A stretch of DNA of 64,000 nucleotides from NCBI GenBank assembly GCA_951804985.1, contig OX638135.1:40763564-40827563 (forward strand), given 5' to 3'. Both the position numbers and the translations under genes were made by a program. The notes beneath the pieces are model-generated. The model was not told where the DNA came from and made no database searches. It was given only the letters and a program-made list of their open reading frames with translations. Shown one piece after another: positions 10,610-21,595 of this stretch. Origin of the DNA: Dryomyza anilis (Eukaryota; Arthropoda; Insecta; Diptera; Dryomyzidae). How positions within the stretch are numbered: the stretch's first letter is position 1; every line of letters begins with the position of its first letter.

Positions 10610-12631
10610 GTGATTGACGAAAGGCACGATTCGAGCGTGATGGACGTACGCACTATGGGAGGTGCCAATATGGACTCGGATCAATACCTTGTAGCAGCTA
10701 AGGTCCGCGCACGTATAAACGCTGCGAAGAACGTACGGAACCAAACGCAGAGGAAGCTAGACGTCGGAAAGCTGCAATCACAACAGGCAACGCAAGCCTT
10801 TTCCACTCGACTCTCACACCTACTTAGACAAAGCACTCCTCCTCTCGATGATATAAGCGCGCAGTGGAATCATATCTCCTGCTCTATGCGTACGGCTGCC
10901 GAAGAAATGCTTGGATTCCAAAGCCCCCTGAGGAATCAGTGGTATGACCAAGAGTGTCGCGCGGCCACTGCAGAGAAAGACGCTGCAGACAAATCCACCC
11001 TGCAGTCAGTAGCTACGGTACAAAGAAGGAGCGAAAGGAGGAAAAGGAGCGGTACAAAGAGAAGAGGAGGGAAGAGAGACGCCTTTTCAGGCGTAAAAAG
11101 CGAGGCAGAAAGACGTGAGTGTGAGGAGATTGAGATGCATGGGGACAGGAATGAGGCTCGAAAATTCTTCGAGAAAATAAGACGCCTAGCCGGAAGTTCA
11201 AAATCCGGAGCCTCTTCTTGTAAAGATGAGAACGGAAATCTAGTAACAGATATCCAGAGCACACTGAAAATATGGAGGGATCACTTCTCTAAACTGCTGA
11301 CCGGTGATGATGACCGCAATTCCACCGATAGAGAAGTAAACCCGGCAACCCCATTACTTGATGACGACGTTGAGATTCCGCCACCCGACCATGACGAGGT
11401 CAGAACAGCAATTGCTCGGCTGGAAAACAACAAAGCCGCAGGTGCTGATGGCCTGCCAGCTGAATTGTTTAAGACCGGAGGCGAAGAGCTAATAGAGAGC
11501 ATGCACGAGCTCGTAAGCAGAATATGGTCGGATGAAAGATGCCAAGTGACTGAAACCTCAGTGAACTCTGCCCAATCCTTAAGAAAGGGGATACCACTAT
11601 CTGCGCCAACTACCGTGGGATCAGCCTACTCAATATCGCATACAAGGTTCTATCGAGCGTATTATGTGAAAGACTGAAGGCCATCGTCAACAGACTGATT
11701 GGACCTTATCAGTGCGGCTTCAGACCTGGAAACTCCACCATATACCAGATGTTCACATTGCGCCTAATCCAGGAAAAGACCCTAGAAAAACAGATCGAGA
11801 CCTACCACCTATTAGTCGACTATAAAGCCGCCTTCGACACTCCGATAAGGGAACGATTATACGCCGCAATGTCTGAGTTCGGTATACCTGCGAAACTTAT
11901 AGGGATTTGCAGGATGACCCTGAGCAACACACGTTGCTCAGTGAGAATAGGAAAAGACCTCTCCGAGCCATTTCATTATGGTCGGATGAAAGATGCCAAG
12001 TGACTGGAACCTCAGTGTACTCTGCCCAATCCTTAAGAAAGGGGATACCACTATCTGCGCCAACTACCGTGGGATCAGCCTACTCAATATCGCATACAAG
12101 GTTCTATCGAGCGTATTATGTGAAAGACTGAAGCCCATCGTCAACAGACTGATTGGACCTGGAAACTCCACTGACAGACCTGGAAACTCCACCATGGACC
12201 AGATGTTCACATTGCGCCTAATCCAGGAAAAGACCCTAGAAAAGCAAATCGTCACCTACCACCTATTAGTCGACTATAAAGCCGCCTTCGACACTCCGAT
12301 AAGGGAACGATTATACGCCGCAATGTCTGAGTTCGGTATACCTGCGAAACTTATAAGGCTTTGCAGGATGACCCTGAGCAACACACGTTGCTCAGTGAGA
12401 ATAGGAAAAGACCTCTCCGAGCCATTTCATACCGAACGAGGTTTCAGACAGGGTGACTCCCTATCGTGCGACTTTTTTAACTTATTGACGGAGAAAATAG
12501 TTCGAGCTGCCGAACTCCGTCAAAGCGGCACTATCCTCAACAAAAGTGTCATGCTGCTCACATATGCCGATGATATTGATATCATTGGCAGGAGCACACG
12601 AGCAGTCAGCGCAGCATTTGTTGTATGTTAA
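10610..12631 (+). pseudogene. LINE reverse transcriptase with 454-bp internal duplication
   Basis: 10610-11677 encodes the region before RT and the first RT motifs (NNKAAGADGLPAELFKTGG), then runs out of frame. 11993-12631 resumes with DWNLSVLCPILKKGD, NYRGISLLNIAYKVL, DYKAAFDTP, RGFRQGDSLSCDFFN and the catalytic YADDIDIIG. The block 11523-11976 is repeated almost exactly at 11977-12430, so the finger/palm region is present twice; the first copy leaves the frame. The last few residues of the ORF (after AVSAAF) are LTR sequence, marking the insertion point at 12618/12619. Confidence 0.82.
11523..12430 (+). repeat. Direct tandem duplication (2 x 454 bp) within LINE RT
   Basis: TATGGTCGGATGAAAGATGC at 11523 recurs at 11977, and the similarity runs to TTTCAT at 11976 and 12430. 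The two copies differ at a modest number of sites, including a patch near 11708-11730 versus 12160-12185 where a short phrase (cctggaaactccac) is repeated. The arrangement suggests unequal exchange or template switching rather than assembly repetition. Confidence 0.88.
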
Positions 12632-13225
12632 AAGTCCTTCTACTAGGACTTTAACTTGATCCTATTTATACTTACTGAGTCCTTTTTACTTTCTTTATAT
12701 TATTTAAAACAAACGGGTCTTTTTTACTTTAAGACACTTTATTTCGCTTTAAAAGTTGGTTACACTTATTCTTAACATTTATTTGTAGACACTTCAGCTT
12801 ATCCGAAACAATTCATTCTTAGTCTATACTTAACTTCTACTTAACACCTCGTATTCTTATAATTTCACAATAAATTGAGTAATTTCATCATGCTAAAATA
12901 ACTTAGTCAGCGTATTTATAATTTCACAATAAATTGAGTACTTTCATCATTCTAAAATAACTAAGTCAGCATTTATTTGTGTGATCTGAGTGACCTATTT
13001 AACGTGGGCATGTATGCCTGTGCTATGTTAAGCTGTGTGCGCAAAGACAATTAAATGCTGTTTACGTTTAACATGCATAATGATTAACCCTAAAAGTATG
13101 CCATAAAGAAAAATATACTGGTTGTGTTATGTTGTGGATCATAAGCACGCTGTAAGTTCCACGATTATGATACACAACAGTGGATCATATGTAAGCTGTG
13201 AACTTTACGATTATGATACACAACA
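12619..13225 (-). repeat. Errantivirus 3' LTR
   Basis: 607 bp, TG...CA ends, matching 21596-22202 over its whole length. Two related copies of GTGGATCATA...ACACAACA lie at its right edge, near the U3 start. Its junction with the polypurine tract was split by a SINE, whose 14-bp target duplication repeats the outermost LTR bases. Confidence 0.95.
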
Positions 13226-13226
13226 T

Positions 13227-13553
13227 AATAATAATAATAATAATAATATAATAGTTTGTCACTACAGCTCGATAAGAACTTAGGCCGAGCTCTCTCACCA
13301 TTTTGAGCTGTGCGTGTTGTATTTGTACTCAAAGTGGTGGGACCTACAGTTTATTGCCGAATCCGAACGGCGGGTGAGAGCTTTTTCATAGGCAATTTTT
13401 TACTCTCGTAGGTTTGCCATTTACTGCCGAGAGGTAGCGCGGTATAGAAAAAATGTTTCTATGAAAAGATGTTGTTAGCCCCAGTCCAGGCTTGAACCGG
13501 GGACCTTTCGGCTCGCAGTCCAACGCACTAACCACTGAGCTACCGCGGCTACG
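13227..13553 (-). mobile_element. tRNA-derived SINE inserted at LTR/polypurine junction
   Basis: Read on the minus strand it starts with a tRNA-like head, AGCCGCGGTAGCTCAGTGG (A box) and GGTTCAAGCC (B box). A family-specific body follows, and it ends in an ATT/TTA microsatellite tail (13227-13255). The sequence atgatacacaacat at 13213-13226 recurs with one mismatch at 13554-13567, a 14-bp target duplication. Close relatives are at 41888-42192 (minus), 27079-27325 (plus, older) and 42421-42533 (fragment). Confidence 0.88.
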
Positions 13554-13566
13554 ATGATACCCAACA

Positions 13567-13581
13567 TACCTCCCCCCTTAT
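13567..13581 (-). promoter_or_regulatory. Errantivirus polypurine tract
   Basis: On the minus strand AAGGGGGGAGGTA immediately precedes the TGTTG start of the LTR (in the SINE target-duplication copy). This is the RNase H-resistant primer for plus-strand DNA synthesis in LTR elements. Confidence 0.8.
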
Positions 13582-13809
13582 TGAAAGAAAAAAAAATATT
13601 ATTATTAAGAAGAATAATAGTTTTTTTTTCTTTTGTATTATTTTAATTGTTTCTGAAGAGAAAATTATTATTAAAAAGAATAATAGTTTTTTCTTTTTAC
13701 ATTGTATTATGTGGTATAAATTACTTTAAGTTCTATTAGTTATGAAGTTATGATCTTTACTTATATAATATTTAATATATATTAGTAAATTAAGGGTTGT
13801 AATTTCCAG

Positions 13810-14103
13810 TTATATATAATAAAAACCTGGTCCTGATGTTTTCGTTGCTGACTGCTGCTGTTCTGCGGTAGTAGTTCGATGCGTTGTTGTTGTTTCTGAC
13901 GTATTGTCTTCTATTTCATGCGACTTCGTTCGTTGACTTGTTATGGGTGTTGTGGTGTTTGGTTTCTGCGTTGTTGATTTCCGCAATGACCCGATTTTTT
14001 CGAGTGGCGATTTCTTGCTGGGAAATGTATTTGACACCATTTCAAGGTTTTCCTTAGCCGCTTCTACATCTATTGTTGCTATTGGTGATTTATTTGTATT
14101 CAA
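13810..14103 (-). pseudogene. C-terminal tail segment in the env frame
   Basis: A 97-residue, Thr/Ser/Lys-rich ORF in the same frame as env, separated from it by two stop codons (TAA CAA TAA). It has no hydrophobic segment. It could be the original cytoplasmic tail of the envelope protein, cut off by the stops, or simply an open stretch before the LTR. Low complexity (Thr-rich) prevents a family call. Confidence 0.4.
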
Positions 14104-14120
14104 TTCATCGGCTTTTATTG

Positions 14121-15886
14121 TTACTTTATTTTTAATTGTCGAGTAGTAATGTATGTATAATACATAGCTGATATTATTATTATTAATATGCCGTAAGACA
14201 TACCGGTTTTCGTTATTTCATTTTGACGATTAAGTAATTTTTTGCGTTCTTGGTTATCAGTTAATTGTAAGAATATTTCGTCGAAATCACGATGCCCATC
14301 TATTAATGCTGCTCTTATTTTGCTGTGATCTGACACCAAGATCGGTAACGATGTTTGTGATATATTTGAATATGACAATGATGACCAATTGCCTTGTAAA
14401 TTTTCTATCATAACCGTATGTTCTTCCTTCTTGTATGTTATATTCCTAATGCTTTGACGTGTAAACTCGTATGGCAGTATCATTTCTTTGTTGTGTATGT
14501 TGCAAGCTTCATTTATGGATATCCAACCCAGGCCGGATAGTGTCAATGTGGCTATATTTGACCCACAAACTGCTTCGAAAAAGGCTGGTGTATTGAATTT
14601 ATATAACCATGTGTTTGGTGTCCATAGTTTAAGTACTAGGCCAGAACTCCTTTTTATTGCAACATGTTCACAGGTATCTTTAATATCTGTTCTGTGTTGA
14701 ATCAGTGCGACTTCACATAGTGTGTTGCTAGTTGTTAGCATGGTTCCTGGACGTTTGCATAGTGTAATTTCTTTGTCCGTATGTTGGCTAACCAAAATGC
14801 ATTTGCTGTGATCTTCATTCGTTAGACCTATGTATTTGCTCCGGTCTTCTGCTTCTGATATGTAGTCATATGTTGTTTTAACCAATGCATCCCATTCTTC
14901 ATTAATATTTGTGGGTATTGGGTAAATTCTATATAATGTGAACAACAAATCATCAGGTAGTGGTGTCTTGATGACTATTATTAGGCCGTCTGTGTCTGGG
15001 AAAACTCGTACTGTTGATGCACGGTGCATTTCGAATGATTTTTGTATGAACCACTTCGCCTTTCCTCTTAACGTGAGGCTAGTCAGCATTTCATCTAACT
15101 CGATCTGGTCTATAATTGTCGGGTGTAATCGTCCCTTGTATAGATCATCTATGATTGCCATTTCCATCAGCTGCTGCCATTGAATTTCGATTAGGTTGGC
15201 ATTAATTGTAGATTGAATTTCCAATGTATCCATCATGAATAGTAAATGACTAACTTCTTGGTTTATTTTTTCATTTATGTATTTTTGTGTTCTTATTGTT
15301 ATGTTTAACACATTTTGCAGATTTTCGACTTCCTTAAAGGAATTCAGTAAGGGTTCTGCTTTCTTGTTATAATTTGATGAAATCACCGTAATTTGTCTTT
15401 TCATAATTTCTTATGTTTTATGTTCATTATCTTCAATATCATTGAGATGTTTATAGATAGTCTCTCTTTCTTTATTGTCCATCAGTCCAAAAGCCCAGTT
15501 GAGTCCTTCGCCAATGAAATTGAGTGATCTCTTTTGTCGGTTACTCTTTATTGTGCGCTTAATTATTTCTTAATTTTTCTGTAGTGTGGCTATTATTGCT
15601 GTGGTCTCCCGTGTTGCTGCTATACATGATCTTTTTATGCTGGGTCCGTTTACATTGGTGCTCATTTGTTCGCACATTGTGTTTGCCGTGATTATGTATT
15701 TGTTTGTCAGCTCCAGGAAATCGTTCAGTTGTAGCGGTTTAAAATTGGCTACTATCGTCCATTCATCATTGTAGAACAATCAGTTGTCTTCTCAAAGAAT
15801 AATCTTGTATCATTAATTGATGTCTGTGTGATGTTGACTGCTTCATTGGCTGCCGGCATCAGGACCAGTGTGACAATTCTAATCAT
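14121..15886 (-). pseudogene. env: Errantivirus env (baculovirus F-like envelope glycoprotein), inactivated
   Basis: The longest open part is 427 residues (15404-14121). It is Cys-containing with several N-glycosylation motifs and ends in a single membrane segment (about residues 400-420) before a short basic tail. Upstream in the same frame, across two in-frame stops (near 15409 and 15570), lie a tetrabasic furin-type RQKR site at about 15530 followed by a hydrophobic Gly-rich fusion-peptide-like stretch, and an ectodomain start. A hydrophobic leader begins at an ATG at 15886 and is separated by one more frameshift near 15780. This order matches the F-like Env of insect errantiviruses. Family role: membrane fusion for transfer between cells. 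This copy cannot make the full protein. Confidence 0.82.
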
Positions 15887-16489
15887 TATATTGGTTTCGC
15901 TCTTTATTGCCTATCGTAAAGAGAAAGAGAGGAAATTCCATTTTTTTTTTTACATATTTAATGGAATCCTAGATCAAATCATATAGTTTTCTTATAAATA
16001 TTTCTTATTTTACCTTAATACATCCTGTTAAGGCTATGGCCATAATTATACCTTAATTAGTTGTAATAGTTAATTTACATATGTGTCAACATGTACTATA
16101 TGATATATGTTTGGATATGTTTCTGCATTTTTGCTGCACTACCGTATCTCGTTTCAATTCCAGTACGTTAGTGGCTTCTGCCTGTAAAGTGCTGAAGTGC
16201 ATTTAATCGGTTGGCATATGAATATATTCAAGCCTTATATTGACATTTTTTGGATTTTATAAATTATTTAAAATTAATTTATTTAATATCTTCATTTAAA
16301 AAAAATTATAGTTTTTCTCTATTCTTTATTTATTTTGTAGTTTCAATTCAATTTCAATACGTAATACTTAGCTATTCTGTTCTGCACTAACTATTTGACT
16401 TTATTTCAATGATGTTAAAAATTATTGGTTCTTTTTGCAGACAGTGTTTATTTAATCCTACATAACTATACTGTTGTATGCTTTTAACA

Positions 16490-17664
16490 AATTATTATGA
16501 AATTTTTTCCCTTTACCCTTGATACAAATCTCAGTTGTTACAGGGCTTATTATTGAAAGTCCCTCGTAGGGTCCCACCCAGACTGGTGAAAATTTATTTT
16601 TCCTATTTTGATTTTTTAGTAAAATTTTATCGCCTACTTTGAATATTATTGGGTGTACTGAGCTATCATAGCTTTGCTTAGATTTTTCTTTGGCTCTGGC
16701 TTGATTTGGTATTTTAATAGCTTGTTGTTATCATCGGTATTATATACTGGTGAGCATTTGCGTTTAAGATTGGTTGGCATTTCAAAATCGTAACCGTATA
16801 AAGTACGGAAAGGCGTTTGCCCGGTGGACATATGCATTGTATTATTGTGTACATGCATTGCTGTATTTAACCACTGGTCCCAGTTTGATCCATCCTCTTT
16901 CGCAAAACTTCGTAAAAACTCTGCTAATGGTCGGTGGCTTCGTTCCAAAGAGCCGTTGGACTGGGGATGATATGGCGTAATATGTAACTTTTTAATTCGT
17001 AACAATTTACACGTGTCCGAAAATAATTTTGAAACAAAATTCGAACCATTGTCGGTTATCAATACTTTTGGTATGTTATGTCTTTTAATAATTTCGTCGT
17101 AAAATGCTTTTGCTACAGTGCTTCTGCGTCTGGGATAGCTACGCAGCACATATATTTTGAAAAATCATCTTGAAAAGTTAATATATATTTATTTCCAGAT
17201 ATAGTTTCCGGTAAAATACCTACAAGATCCATGTATACTTTATCGAATGGTCGTACAGGCGTATCGGTTAAAACCATTGGCATTTTAGTAAGCCTAGAAC
17301 TTTTATTTACTTGGCATTTTTGACAATTCTTAACGTAATCTTTTATTTGTTTCTGCATACCTTTCCACTTAAATTGTTTTCTGATTCTAAAATATGTTTT
17401 CACTGCGCCCTGGTGACCCCCTAATGCTGAGTTATGAAAGTCTTTTTTAACAGTTTTAATTTCCCCTGGGTCAGTTAATAGTAGACTTGAGTTTAATTCG
17501 TTCTTGGTGTCTGTTGTTATTTCATCCAGTACTGGCGTGCTCACTTGTTTTTTGGTTTTTGAAATTTGACTATCTAATTTATTCTGTGTGGTCTTAGACC
17601 GTGTTTGGACCGCAGTAATATCTGGTTCTGGATGTGGAATTCTACTTAAAGCATCTGCGTTCAA
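16490..17664 (-). pseudogene. pol: Errantivirus integrase
   Basis: 17664-17113 holds the HHCC zinc finger (HNSALGGHQG ... CQKCQ) and the first catalytic Asp (VYMDLVG). 17149-16646 overlaps it in another frame and holds the second Asp (LITDNGSNF) and the Glu (PQSNGSLERSH), so all three DDE residues survive. A one-base frame break lies at about 17113-17149. The C-terminal strand-rich part continues past 16646 to about 16500 (KVGDKILLKNQ ... WVGPYEG) in yet another frame. In a live copy it inserts the cDNA. Confidence 0.88.
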
Positions 17665-18571
17665 ATTCTGTTTACCTGGTTTGTAAGATATTTCGTAATC
17701 ATATTCTGATAATTTATGCCTGAAACGGGCTAACCTTGATGTCTGATCTTTGAGATTTGCTGTGCTACCTAATGGTTGATGATCTGTATAAATTTGAAAA
17801 TGTCGGCCTAAAATTTTTCGTTGCCCAGACTATAGCTAAAAATTCCTTTTCAATGGTGGAGTACTTTTTTTCTGCTTCATTTTATGCCCTACTAGCAAAT
17901 GCTATTGGTCGGTCGCTCCCTACTTTGCCTTGTGACAGTACCGCACCTAATGCTTCGTTACTTGCATCTGCTGTAAGTAAAAAAGGGTTTGTAAAATCTG
18001 GATATGCGAGAATGGGTGGTGAAATTATTGATTCTTTTAGTTTAATAAATGAATTTTGACAATCGTCGGTCCAAGTGAATTTAACATCCTTTCTAAGTAA
18101 CTTATTAATTGGTAATGATAATTTTGCCATATTGTTTATAAATTTTCTGTAATAATTAATTAATCCCAAAAACGCTTGTACTTCTTTTTTATTTCTTGGT
18201 ACCGGAATATTTTTCACGCATTCAACCTTTGAGGGGTCTGGCATGGCACATAGCTCCGTACATTTATGTCCTAAATAGACAACTTCGCGACGCAAAAACT
18301 GACATTTTTCTGTATTTAATTTTAAATTGTGTTCCCTTAATTTCTGCAATACTCTACTCAACCTAAGCTCATGTTCAGCTAAATTTTTTCCGTACACCAC
18401 TATATCATCAAGATAAAAAAAGCAATCTATACCCTGTAAACCTGTTAATATGTGGCTTATTATTCTTTGGAAGGTAGCTGGTGCACCTGTTAAGCCAAAT
18501 GGCATTCTGTTAAATTCGAAATGACCCAGTCCTGTACTAAAAGCTGTTTTTTTCCTTATCCCCTTCTTCAA
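17664..18571 (-). pseudogene. pol: Errantivirus RT C-terminal half and RNase H
   Basis: ORF 18571-17882 has the RT B-C region: FNRMPFGLTGAPATFQR, the catalytic YLDD (CFFYLDDIVVYG) and KCQFLRREVVYLGH, followed by the tether and RNase H start (FLLTADASNEALGAVLSQ). An in-frame stop at about 17880 sits where Leu is expected (ASRA*NEAE). RNase H then continues as KKYSTIEKEFLAIVWA and, after a frameshift near 17800, as YTDHQPL ... KLSEYDYEI. It resembles the 17.6/297/gypsy group. Confidence 0.88.
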
Positions 18572-20015
18572 CTAGTACCTGATGATAACTTGCCAAGTCT
18601 AAAGTTGAAAAATAGCGACTGTGACCTAATTGGTCTAATATTTCGTCGATTCGAGGAATCGGAAATACTTGTTTTATTGTCACGTCGTTCAATTTACGGA
18701 AATCTATTACTAGCCTCCACTTTTTGTTACCGTCCTTGTCGCTCTTTTTAGGAACCAACAACATCGGTGAATTCCAGGGTGATATGCTTGGCGATATAAT
18801 GCCGTCATCCAACATTTTATTAACCTGTCTGTTGATTTTATCTCTATGAGTGTGTGGCAATTTGTATTGCTTTTGGTTTATCGGTGGCTGGTTCCACTGT
18901 GTAGCTATTTCATGTTTAAGCGCTGGCGTGTATGTTAATTCATCGCCGTCTAAATGAAAAACATCATGATACGAAATACACATATTTTGTAAAGATGTGA
19001 TTTCATCTTTATTTAAAGTCTCATCAATTTTCATTTCTTCTAATAATTTATTAATTCTGTTTGTAATGTTTACTGAATTTATGCTATTTATTGTAGAATT
19101 ATTGGTATCCGATTCTTTATACTGATTAAAATTCGAAAATTTTGGTTTAAAAGTACTGCCTATTATAATTTCTGTTTCCGTAGCATTTAAAACTGAAACA
19201 TAAACTCTATTTTTGCTAACATTCGAAATGCTTTCGCCCAAATATACTCCTGGAAAATTTCCTTGTTTATGTGTTAACACTATTGGAATTTTTGTTTTTA
19301 AACGTAATGATACTATCTTTGCGGTTCTCGCTTGAATTTTAATTTGTTGATTGTAAAAAATATTTTGTATTTCTGTCTGCGATTTCATTGGTACTTTTAT
19401 AATATGGTTTTTATGTTTATCAAAGAATGTTATTGTTTTGTCTATCGCATTTATTACAGATCGATTCCATAAATTGTCACGTCCGATTATTCCATCAGCT
19501 GGTACACCTTGTTTAAGTGACACTACATGTAGCATTAAACTTAAGCGCCCTATGTTCCTATGTTGGACTTTGGTGGAACCTAATGTTCTAACACACCCAC
19601 CAAAAGCTCCTTTTAAATCCTTTTGTATATTTTCGTTAAAGTCTGGAAAATGTGTCATTGCATTTTCTTTTACTATACTGGCATCAGCTCCTGAGTCTAC
19701 CAGTAAAATAAGTCTTCCATTTTTAGCTGCCTCGCAAGGTACTTCAATGAAAACGTCACTTACATTAGATAAATCCAAGCTATCTCCATGCCCACTGCAT
19801 ATTATGCGATCACCTTCTTCTTCCTTTAATTCATATTTTAATTCATTGGTCTCATCTGTTCTATGGAAATGCAATGGAGTAGTAAATTTGATCAAAGTCT
19901 CCTCCGACGTCTGATCTACAATTCCTAACTCTTTCTGTCCTATATTACTATTATTATTCGCACATCTCCAATTAGATTCGTGACCATAAGTTCCACATTC
20001 GTAGCAGAAAGGCAT
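18537..20015 (-). pseudogene. pol: Errantivirus Pol N-terminus: zinc knuckle, protease, RT start
   Basis: This 492-residue ORF begins with a CCHC knuckle (CYECGTYGHESNWRC, residues 4-18) and has the aspartic protease active site LVDSGADASI (about residues 105-114) with a later GIIGRDNLW. It then enters RT: NSPMLLVPKK, WRLVIDFRKLND and YFSTLDLASYHQV. It leaves frame at an A-rich run near 18550, where the next ORF takes over by one base. It overlaps gag by 44 nt in a different frame. Confidence 0.9.
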
Positions 20016-20766
20016 TTTTTATTTTATTTAATACAATCATCCCAATCAGCCCCAATTTACTACAAAATGAACATGTTGGAACACTCCTTTTATAGTTGCT
20101 TTCATTATTTATTTGTTGCAATTTATTTTCCGATTTTACGCTTGACTGTGTTTTTTCCATATAATTATATTCATCCTCTTCCGACCTTGTACTTCGCTGC
20201 ATAACAGCCTGTATATTTAAAGCTTCTTCCAACAATGCATCTATTGTTTCTGACTTACTACCCAACAATACAACCTTTATAGTTGGATCCTTTACCCCTA
20301 CTTTAAAAGAGATCAACACTGAGCTCTGTAATTCTAATCTGAATACTTCATCCTTATTTATCTTTTTACTGTATTTTTTACTTACAATTTCCAAAGCCAT
20401 GGATTGCAACTCATCTAATCGTCTACCAAACATTCTCAAACTGCCGTTACTATTTTGATAAGCCTTTTTAATCTCTTCTAGTACTAATTCTAAAGAAATT
20501 TCATTTAAGTACGTATTTTTTAACAACTCGTATAATTCTTCTATTTTTTGAAACTGTTTTGTCCTTACTAATTTATAGGCATCTCCCTCCAAACGTAACC
20601 TAACGCATTTAATAAATTCCTCACTATCTGATTCCTTAATTTTAAGCTTAGCTGCTTCACAACATTTAATAAATTTACATAATTCTGTTTCTAATAATGG
20701 AGATTCCGCCCCAGAAAAGTAAGGAACAACGTAATGAACGCGTTTCAATACATTTTCAGTACCCAT
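19972..20766 (-). CDS. gag: Errantivirus Gag (capsid region)
   Basis: 264 residues from an ATG at 20766. A long alpha-helical capsid-like region (YVVPYFSG ... LEGDAYKLVRTKQF ... MFGRRLDELQSMA) and a basic, Ser-rich linker lead into the first zinc knuckle (CSFCSKLG), after which the frame becomes nonsense. The expected second Cys is readable one base over (DDC), so the knuckle has suffered an indel. The pol frame starts 44 nt upstream of the gag stop, after an A-run (ATAAAAAAT context). Gag-Pol would need a frame change here, but the indel makes the natural signal hard to judge. The leader from the PBS to this ATG is about 800 bp. Confidence 0.82.
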   Translation of the reverse strand: MGTENVLKRVHYVVPYFSGAESPLLETELCKFIKCCEAAKLKIKESDSEEFIKCVRLRLEGDAYKLVRTKQFQKIEELYELLKNTYLNEISLELVLEEIKKAYQNSNGSLRMFGRRLDELQSMALEIVSKKYSKKINKDEVFRLELQSSVLISFKVGVKDPTIKVVLLGSKSETIDALLEEALNIQAVMQRSTRSEEDEYNYMEKTQSSVKSENKLQQINNESNYKRSVPTCSFCSKLGLIGMIVLNKIKNAFLLRMWNLWSRI

Positions 20767-21573
20767 TATTAGTGTTTCTTATTTTTCCATTTACTTAATC
20801 ATATAATTAACTATACCTTTCTTAAATAAATTATTTATTTTGTTTTTACTAGTATCATATTAAATCAACTTTTAACCATTATTTAATTTATCTATTAAAT
20901 TTTTTACTACCTTATTTATCACATTTTTATGTTTCATTATTTAAACTTTTTAATCTATATTTCAAAATCATATCAACATATTATTTATGAATCCTAAATT
21001 AACTTATTTGTTCAATTTATTTTTTTTTTTTTTTAATTTTCCAGTTTTGTTCTTTAATTAATTTCGCGACATTATAAAAACATTGCTGTATCAAAATTCT
21101 TATTTTATTCAATTTATTTAAATTTACAATTTTATTAATCATTATCATTAAATGTCTCAAATTATTTTATAATGTTTCACAATTACTTTAAAAATGTTCT
21201 TCAATATATCAATTAATCAATTTTATAAAACATTTAGTTTACTTATTTAATTTCCTGTTTTATAAAATTCTATCATTTATGTAATTCATTTCACAGTTTT
21301 ATTAAAAGTTTATTTTATTCCACAATTTATTTCAAAATGTTCAATTGTTCTTTATTTTATTTTTACAAATGTCAATTTTCATAATTCCATTATTTTTTGC
21401 TTATTAAAATTCTCAAATATTTCTTTTGTTTTATCCGCACATATTTTTTGTATCCACTATTTTTCACAATACTTACAAATACAAAAAATATTTTCCATGA
21501 TACAAAATAGTTATTTCTTCCAATATTAATCTCTATCCAGTCCTTCTCGTCCCTTGGGAGTTGATGTATGGTC
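20767..21573 (-). other. Errantivirus 5' leader, AT-rich
   Basis: About 800 bp between the primer-binding site and the gag ATG, very AT-rich and without ORFs. This is the expected position of the packaging region and env splice donor, but I cannot point to specific sites. Confidence 0.6.
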
Positions 21574-21591
21574 CGAAAACCGGCTGCGCCA
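21574..21591 (-). promoter_or_regulatory. Errantivirus primer-binding site (tRNA-Ser type)
   Basis: Minus-strand TGGCGCAGCCGGTTTTCG starts 4 nt inside the right LTR. TGGCGCAG(T/C)CGG is complementary to the 3' end of a serine tRNA, as in 17.6 and 297. The tRNA assignment is from knowledge of those elements. Confidence 0.78.
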
Positions 21592-21595
21592 AAAA

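Larger units (their letters stand above)
9678..12618 (+). mobile_element. RTE-like non-LTR retrotransposon (APE endonuclease + RT), truncated by LTR element
   Basis: It contains an AP-type endonuclease (TWNVRTLY...GDFNAKVG) and a reverse transcriptase (GADGLPAELFKTGG...YADDIDIIG). This resembles the LINE proteins often annotated as craniofacial development protein 2-like. The clade (RTE or a near relative) is from memory. The sequence ends abruptly just past the YADD region, where the errantivirus LTR begins at 12619. A short stretch at 22203-22237 ending in TAAG repeats may be its 3' tail on the other side. Confidence 0.8.

Noticed and set aside
10936..11262. Minus ORFs rich in Leu/Phe/Ser
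   Set aside because: Antisense of the Lys/Arg/Glu-rich LINE protein.
19438..19914. 158-residue plus ORF
   Set aside because: Antisense shadow of the errantivirus protease region, which is clearly coding on the other strand.
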